The notes under the pieces are model-generated. The model was not told the DNA's origin. It did not search any database and saw only the letters and a list, made by a program, of their open reading frames with translations. 64,000 nucleotides of DNA. It comes from Bythopirellula goksoeyrii (GTDB taxonomy: Bacteria; Planctomycetota; Planctomycetia; Pirellulales; Lacipirellulaceae). The translations under genes and the position numbers were made by a program. The stretch covers positions 5,591,257-5,655,256 of the forward strand of contig NZ_CP042913.1 in the NCBI RefSeq assembly GCF_008065115.1, in the 5' to 3' direction. Shown in pieces: positions 59,181-64,000 of this stretch. Each line of letters starts with the position of its first letter. Positions within the stretch are counted from its first letter, which is position 1.

Positions 59181-60485
59181 ATGGACACTGTGAATATGAA
59201 GCTTACTCTCTCTTGCGTTGTGTGTGGCCTTGTGTTGGCGTCTTCCGGAGAAGCAACTCTTGGCCAGCTCTATACGGAAACTTTTGACGATCTCAATGCA
59301 TCCACTCGGTGGATGGACAATACTACCGGCATGGGGCTTGATCTCACAGTGGATCCGGCAGTCGCTAAGCCGATGGATACTGTCGCGGATTTTGCCTTTG
59401 ACTATAGTAGTGTCGGTATTCCTTCAGCACCGAACTCAGGGGGTACGACTATTGGCATGAAATTGCAAGCCAACCTGTTCAGTGATGCTTTTGGTGGGTT
59501 TAGTGTTTCTCCGCTCACTCAGAACTTTACAGGTGATTATGTGCTCAGCTACGACATGTGGCAAAACTACAATGGCCCGCTGGATTCAGGATTCAATGGT
59601 ACGACCAATCTGACTTATGGTGGCATCATGACTTCTGGCACAGTGAGCAACTTCCCTGGAACGGCCGACGGAGTATGGTTTGCCGCTACGGGCGATGGCG
59701 ACAGTGGGGCGGACTATCGTGCCTACTCGCAGGATCGTGCGGTTAGCTATCAGGTTCCAGGGACTACACCTGAAGATGATGCTGCGGTATATTTCGCCGA
59801 CAGTCGCAACAATACAGCTGACCTGTATCGATTGAACATCAATCCTGCTCCTGATCCTGTGGGAGATCCTTTCACGGGGGGGGTTACTGCACCCGCTGCC
59901 CAATTAAGCCTGTATCCTCAACAGACTGGTGCTGTGAAAGCGGGGGCATTAGGCATGGCCTGGCGACATCACGAGATCACCAAGAGTGGCGATATTATCA
60001 CGTGGTCTGTGGATGGGTTTGATTTAATTCAGGTTGATGCGTCGAAGTTTGTGACTAATCAGCCTGGTGGTGGGAATATCTTGTTTGGCTATTCCGATAC
60101 CGGTCAAGGTTCATCTACGGACTTCAATGCCCAGTTCTTGCTGTTTGGGTTGATTGACAACGTCGAAGTTTCGGCACTCACTGCGATGGACGATGCCGAC
60201 TTCGATGAGGATGGTGATGTGGATGGCAAGGATTTCCTTGCTTGGCAACGGGGCTTCGGCATTGACGATGGTTCGGCCCAACTTGCCGACGGCGATGCCA
60301 CGGGTGATGGCAATGTTAATGGTGACGACCTGGTAGTATGGCAGGATCAGTATAATACGACTCCGCTCTCGGCTAATCTTGCTGCTGTTCCGGAACCAGC
60401 AACTTGGGCCTCGTTGGCCGTTGCTGCTATATTGGGATTTGTGCTGGTCACTCCACGCAGGTGTCTTGCTACATCTCGAATCTAA
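59181..60485 (+). CDS. PEP-CTERM protein with dockerin-like repeats (cluster member 1)
   Basis: 434 residues. Signal peptide (LTLSCVVCGLVLASSGEATLG). About 30-330 is a beta-sandwich, lectin-like region: YTETFDDLNASTRWMDN, FDYSSVGIPSAPNS, MKLQANLFSDAFGGFSV, NFTGDYVLSYDMW. About 335-400 are two calcium loops with the dockerin pattern (DADFDEDGDVDGKDFLAWQRG and DGDATGDGNVNGDDLVVWQ). Then VPEPATWASL, a helix and PRRCLATSRI. The signal should be processed by an exosortase. The loops are nearly identical in DNA to those of the gene at 61693. Confidence 0.9.
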   Translation: MDTVNMKLTLSCVVCGLVLASSGEATLGQLYTETFDDLNASTRWMDNTTGMGLDLTVDPAVAKPMDTVADFAFDYSSVGIPSAPNSGGTTIGMKLQANLFSDAFGGFSVSPLTQNFTGDYVLSYDMWQNYNGPLDSGFNGTTNLTYGGIMTSGTVSNFPGTADGVWFAATGDGDSGADYRAYSQDRAVSYQVPGTTPEDDAAVYFADSRNNTADLYRLNINPAPDPVGDPFTGGVTAPAAQLSLYPQQTGAVKAGALGMAWRHHEITKSGDIITWSVDGFDLIQVDASKFVTNQPGGGNILFGYSDTGQGSSTDFNAQFLLFGLIDNVEVSALTAMDDADFDEDGDVDGKDFLAWQRGFGIDDGSAQLADGDATGDGNVNGDDLVVWQDQYNTTPLSANLAAVPEPATWASLAVAAILGFVLVTPRRCLATSRI

Positions 60486-60558
60486 TTGTTTATGTTTTTT
60501 TACTGTAACGTTTAACTTTGGATTTCTTCACCCTTGATTTATTGAAAGGACCGAACTA

Positions 60559-61551
60559 ATGAAACGAACCCTATCACTTCTAGCAGCTGCATTTTGTGTA
60601 GCCTTGCTGTCCGACTCGGCGTCGGCACAACTTTTTAGCGATCCCATGGAAAGTGGCGCTGGCTGGGGCATCGTTAAGCCTGGAGGAATTGGCCAGGCCG
60701 ACAGCTCGGCAACGTTTGGCTATGACTATAGTGCAGATGGAATTCCCGAAGCACCGAATAGCCAAGGAGGCGATACTGCCACCTCAGGCCTCAAGCTTAC
60801 TGCCAATGATGGCGATGCCGGTGACATTGCTGCTTGGTTGACCCTGTATCCCCTGGGGCAAAGCTTTACCGGAAAATATCAACTGCGGTTCGATGCCTGG
60901 ATGAATTACTCTACGTTCGATACTGAGCAAGGTGGTGGCGCTGGTACCACGGAATTCTTGGGTGGGGGAATCGGATATGATGGGGCAGCTGATAATGTCG
61001 GTTTAGCCGGCTCGGGCCATCAGCTTATCTACACCAACGAAGGAGGATCCGGCAGCGATTATCGCGGCTTCAAAGGCACCCTGTTTATCGACGGTGCAGA
61101 TATGGCCGCTGGTAGCCGCAATGCGACTTGCTGTGGTCCAACCGGCCAGTACGAATCCCTCTTCCCAGATGGTTCAGGCGTTCCTCCCGCCGTCCAGGGT
61201 CAAACGGGAGTTCCCAACGACAATCGACCTGGTTCCCCAGGTTTCCAGTGGTTCACCCACATTATTTCAGTCGACGGTAACGAAGTTCGCCATCAATTAG
61301 TGAACGACAGTGGTCTGCGGAGAAACATACTCGTCTACGATACGACGGTTCTTGATCCAGGGAACGTCGTACCTACCGACGGAAATATTTCGATTTTTTA
61401 CGCGGACTTTTTTAGCTCGATTTCGCCTTCGCCTGCAGTGACTTTTGGCCTCGTTGATAACGTCATTGTCAGTGTCCCGGAGCCAGCCACGTTTGCCTTG
61501 CTGGGTGTTAGCTTGGTGGGTCTGGTAGCTGCTGGACGAAAGCGACGGTAA
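60559..61551 (+). CDS. PEP-CTERM protein without dockerin (cluster member 2)
   Basis: 330 residues, with AAAGGA ahead of ATG 60559. Signal peptide (LLAAAFCVALLSDSASA). The lectin-like region is shared in part (FGYDYSADGIPEAPNS, GLKLTANDGD, SFTGKYQLRFDAWMN), followed by its own beta-rich segment with an unusual CCGPTGQYESLFPDG. It ends with VPEPATFALLGVSLVGLVAAGRKRR, the canonical PEP-CTERM form. The calcium loops of the neighbours are missing. A terminator follows at 61611. Confidence 0.9.
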   Translation: MKRTLSLLAAAFCVALLSDSASAQLFSDPMESGAGWGIVKPGGIGQADSSATFGYDYSADGIPEAPNSQGGDTATSGLKLTANDGDAGDIAAWLTLYPLGQSFTGKYQLRFDAWMNYSTFDTEQGGGAGTTEFLGGGIGYDGAADNVGLAGSGHQLIYTNEGGSGSDYRGFKGTLFIDGADMAAGSRNATCCGPTGQYESLFPDGSGVPPAVQGQTGVPNDNRPGSPGFQWFTHIISVDGNEVRHQLVNDSGLRRNILVYDTTVLDPGNVVPTDGNISIFYADFFSSISPSPAVTFGLVDNVIVSVPEPATFALLGVSLVGLVAAGRKRR

Positions 61552-61610
61552 GAGTTCTGCCTCGTCTGGCTCCGACGTCAGACAAGTCGAACATAGCGAT
61601 ACGGCCTTAG

Positions 61611-61646
61611 CCCCCCTCCTTGGTAATCCAGGGAGGGGGATTTTTG
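61611..61646 (+). terminator. Rho-independent terminator inside the PEP-CTERM cluster
   Basis: CCCCCTCC/GGAGGGGG stem extended by TGG/CCA around a TAAT loop, followed by ATTTTTGG. It lies 60 bases after the stop of the 60559 gene, so the 61693 gene probably has its own promoter or is expressed less. Confidence 0.78.
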
Positions 61647-61692
61647 GTTGTGACCTTGGCTAGAGAACCAACTTTATGGAGAGATACTTATA

Positions 61693-63030
61693 ATGAAGAG
61701 TACGAAAATGAAACTTGCGATTTCTTTCGTCTTGTTTGTCGTCTTGGCTTCATCGGGGAGTACCACGTTCGCCCAACTCTATTCGGAGAGCTTTGACGAT
61801 GGACTGGCAATGAATCGTTGGACGGCAAACGCTGGAGTGGGCTTTGCAGATACGGGTGGTATTTTCCCCAAGGCTATAGATACGAATTTCGATAGACTCC
61901 CTTTTCCCGTAGATGGGGTCAATGACGATTTCTCGGGCTTCGCTTTCGACTACAGCACGGTAGGCATTCCATCGGCACCTAATTCAACGGGCGGCACAAC
62001 GACTGGCCTGAAACTTCAAGCAGATCTGTTCTCGGATGCCATGGGTGGTGTCAGTGCATCGCCCAACGGCTTGAATCTGACTGGGGATTACTCCGTGAAA
62101 TTCGATTCCTGGGCGAATACCATCGGCCCCTTCCCTATCGGCGGGGGCGGCTCGACGAACTTTACTACCTTCGGAATCCTCACTGCAGGTACATTTAGTC
62201 AGACCAATTACTCCTCGGACGGCTTGCATTTTTCCTACTCTGGTGAAGGGGAATCATCCCTTGACTATCGCGCTCATTCCGTTGAGGATCAGGATCAGTC
62301 CGGCTATACAGTCGACTCAAGTCCCAACGTCACCTTCCATGCGGGCGTACAGAATGTTCCTGGTTCGGAGAACGGCGTGCCCGGCATAGGTGTGCCACTC
62401 TACAACGATGCTGTTGGCACAGGACGCACGGTTCCTCAGGCCCAGATTGATCTCTTCGCGGGAATCTCGGACCAAACCGGGGTAATCAATGGTGGTACCG
62501 CTGGTTTTCAGTGGAACGAAGTGGAAATCAGGAAAGTCGGTAAAATTGTTGACTGGTTTGTGAATGGAATCAAGCTCGTCACGGTCGACATTACCCCTTT
62601 CGCAGATCAAGTCGGTGGGGGAAATATTTCATTTGGCCATACCGATTTTAACAACACCTCGTCGACCGAACTCGGTGCCATGGATCTGTTATTCTCTTTG
62701 GTGGACAATATCGAAGTCACGGCCCTCACGGCGATGGACGATGCGGACTTCGATGAAGATGGCGATGTCGATGGCAAGGATTTCATCTCCTGGCAGCGCG
62801 GCTTTGGCATCAATGATGGGTCGGCCCAACTTGCCGATGGCGATGCCACGGGTGATGGAAACGTTAATGGTGACGACCTGGTAGTTTGGCAGGGACAATA
62901 TGGGACGCCACTTTCAGTAAACGCTGCCGCCGTACCCGAACCGACTACTTGGGCCTCCTTAGCCGTTGCCGCAATGTTGGCCTCTGTATGGTTCTCCCCA
63001 CGTCGAGCGTTTGCCTCGCATCGTGCGTAA
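61693..63030 (+). CDS. PEP-CTERM protein with dockerin-like repeats (cluster member 3)
   Basis: 445 residues; close paralogue of the 59181 gene. Signal peptide (LAISFVLFVVLASSGSTTFA). Same lectin-like region (LYSESFDDG, FDYSTVGIPSAPNS, GLKLQADLFSDAMGGVS, NLTGDYSVKFDSW), the two calcium loops (DADFDEDGDVDGKDFISWQRG and DGDATGDGNVNGDDLVVWQG), VPEPTTWASL, a helix and PRRAFASHRA. Among the four cluster members this and the first are the most alike, which points to a recent duplication with gene 2 between them. Confidence 0.9.
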   Translation: MKSTKMKLAISFVLFVVLASSGSTTFAQLYSESFDDGLAMNRWTANAGVGFADTGGIFPKAIDTNFDRLPFPVDGVNDDFSGFAFDYSTVGIPSAPNSTGGTTTGLKLQADLFSDAMGGVSASPNGLNLTGDYSVKFDSWANTIGPFPIGGGGSTNFTTFGILTAGTFSQTNYSSDGLHFSYSGEGESSLDYRAHSVEDQDQSGYTVDSSPNVTFHAGVQNVPGSENGVPGIGVPLYNDAVGTGRTVPQAQIDLFAGISDQTGVINGGTAGFQWNEVEIRKVGKIVDWFVNGIKLVTVDITPFADQVGGGNISFGHTDFNNTSSTELGAMDLLFSLVDNIEVTALTAMDDADFDEDGDVDGKDFISWQRGFGINDGSAQLADGDATGDGNVNGDDLVVWQGQYGTPLSVNAAAVPEPTTWASLAVAAMLASVWFSPRRAFASHRA

Positions 63031-63106
63031 ATATGGAAATTGCTTTACTTTCGTTTAGTTCAATCTTTGAATCTATCACCTGTGTTTGTTTGAAAGGACC
63101 CGTCTA

Positions 63107-64000
63107 ATGAAGAATCGATTTGTACCTATCCTTAGTGCAATGCTTGTTGCAGCGGCCAGTAGCTCCGCATGGGCTGCGCTTTTTACCCAAAACTTTGATG
63201 TCGATGACACTGCTAACTGGACCGTCAACAACGGCCCAAGCGATGAGGCGCACGACATCTTTTTCGACTACAGTACCGTCGGTATCCCTTCTGCACCTAA
63301 TTCTGCCGGCACGACCCGCGGAATGAAGCTGCAAGCAAATCTTACCGATGGCATATTTTCCGGCATGAGCGTATCGCCTAATGGACAAAGTTTCTCCGGC
63401 GATTACGTGGTGGAATTTGATGCTTGGGCCAACTTCAATGGTCCTTTCCCTGGTGGCGGCAGTGGTTCGACCAATCTAGCGACCTTTGGAATCGGTACGA
63501 CTGGAACAACTGCTCAATGGGCCGGCGGCGTCCAAGATAGTGTCTGGTTTGCTGCTACTGGCGATGGCGGCTCATCGGCCGATTGGCGCGCCTATTCGAC
63601 GGCTGCTTCCACTTCATACGCTGAGGGCGATCCCATTTATGCGGCGGCAAGTCGTAATGCCCCAGACCCCTACTACGCCGGTTTTGGGAATCTTGCTTCG
63701 CCTGCCGCGCAACTTGGTTTGTTTCCTCAACAGACTGGCAATACCCAAGTCGGAACTTTTGGCATGGCATGGCATGAAGTCTCGATAAAGAAATTGGGAA
63801 CGACAGCCACTTGGAGTGTTGACGGAACTCTGATCGCCACCATTGACCTGACCACTGTCACACTTGGTGGTGATAACATTTTCTTCGGTCACTCCGATAT
63901 TAACGCCACATCGTCCTCTGATGCGAATGACGCGGCATTGTTGTTCACGTTGATCGACAATGTCAATGTTGATGCCATCCCTGAACCAGCCTCTTTCGCC
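63107..64000 (+). CDS. PEP-CTERM protein, cluster member 4 (3' end outside window)
   Basis: 298 codons are present, with no stop before the window ends. GAAAGGACC precedes ATG 63107. Signal peptide (ILSAMLVAAASSSAWA). The lectin-like region matches the others (LFTQNFDVDD, FDYSTVGIPSAPNS, GMKLQANLTDGIFSGMSV, SFSGDYVVEFDAWANFNGPFPGGG). At the window edge the frame has just reached IPEPASFA, the start of a PEP-CTERM motif, so fewer than 30 residues should be missing. It lacks the dockerin loops, like member 2. Confidence 0.88.
   Translation, partial: MKNRFVPILSAMLVAAASSSAWAALFTQNFDVDDTANWTVNNGPSDEAHDIFFDYSTVGIPSAPNSAGTTRGMKLQANLTDGIFSGMSVSPNGQSFSGDYVVEFDAWANFNGPFPGGGSGSTNLATFGIGTTGTTAQWAGGVQDSVWFAATGDGGSSADWRAYSTAASTSYAEGDPIYAAASRNAPDPYYAGFGNLASPAAQLGLFPQQTGNTQVGTFGMAWHEVSIKKLGTTATWSVDGTLIATIDLTTVTLGGDNIFFGHSDINATSSSDANDAALLFTLIDNVNVDAIPEPASFA

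Overview
The window reads as a chromosome segment of a planctomycete, most likely of the Pirellulales type. The support is the combination of PEP-CTERM proteins, some with dockerin-like calcium repeats, a DUF1559 pseudopilin-like protein, a sulfatase, a DUF1080 protein, an ECF sigma factor overlapping a giant Ser/Thr kinase gene, and many palindromic intergenic repeats. This assignment comes from gene content, not from a marker gene. I found no rRNA, tRNA or CRISPR array.

Layout. 1-6.3 kb: nitrogen control (glnB end and glnD) split by an IS200-like element, then a PEP-CTERM adhesin-like gene followed by a decayed copy of the glnD 3' end. 6.3-10.3 kb: small membrane genes and then what I read as a decayed chromosomal integron: an intI N-terminal remnant facing right, and two cassettes facing left (a CDI-immunity-like gene and an HNH nuclease), each ending with its stop codon inside an attC core box. 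10.7-19.2 kb: a DUF3500 protein, a c-di-GMP pair (HD-GYP and PilZ), a Ser/Thr kinase, mutM, trpBA, a conserved hypothetical and a VapBC-like pair. 19.2-21.5 kb: repeat-rich zone with a RAYT gene inside REP arrays. 21.5-26.5 kb: a TetR/methanethiol methyltransferase divergon and a BlaI/BlaR1-like pair. 26.7-33.3 kb: DUF1080, SYLF, M14 peptidase and sulfatase genes and a HigBA pair. 33.3-42.8 kb: an ABC-type operon, a HEAT lipoprotein, a large secreted protein and a diadenylate cyclase. 42.9-48.4 kb: a MarR-controlled RND efflux operon. 48.4-54 kb: a formylglycine-generating-enzyme-like protein with PEP-CTERM, a secreted hypothetical and the sigma/kinase pair. 54-58.7 kb: a secreted protein with a second, orphan copy of its C-terminus downstream, small ORFs and a DUF1559 gene. 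59.2-64 kb: four tandem PEP-CTERM paralogues, the last cut by the window edge.

Several regulator genes sit beside convincing dyad operators: BlaI (TTACA-TC-TGTAA between -35 and -10), MarR (TCGTTA-N6-TAACGA), TetR (25-bp palindrome) and HigBA (TGTTCGCA-N3-TGCGAACA). The window encodes machinery for two cyclic dinucleotides, c-di-GMP (HD-GYP and PilZ) and c-di-AMP (DacZ-like cyclase). Two independent cases of an orphan 3' gene tail downstream of the intact gene suggest that tandem duplication followed by deletion is a recurrent mode of change here.
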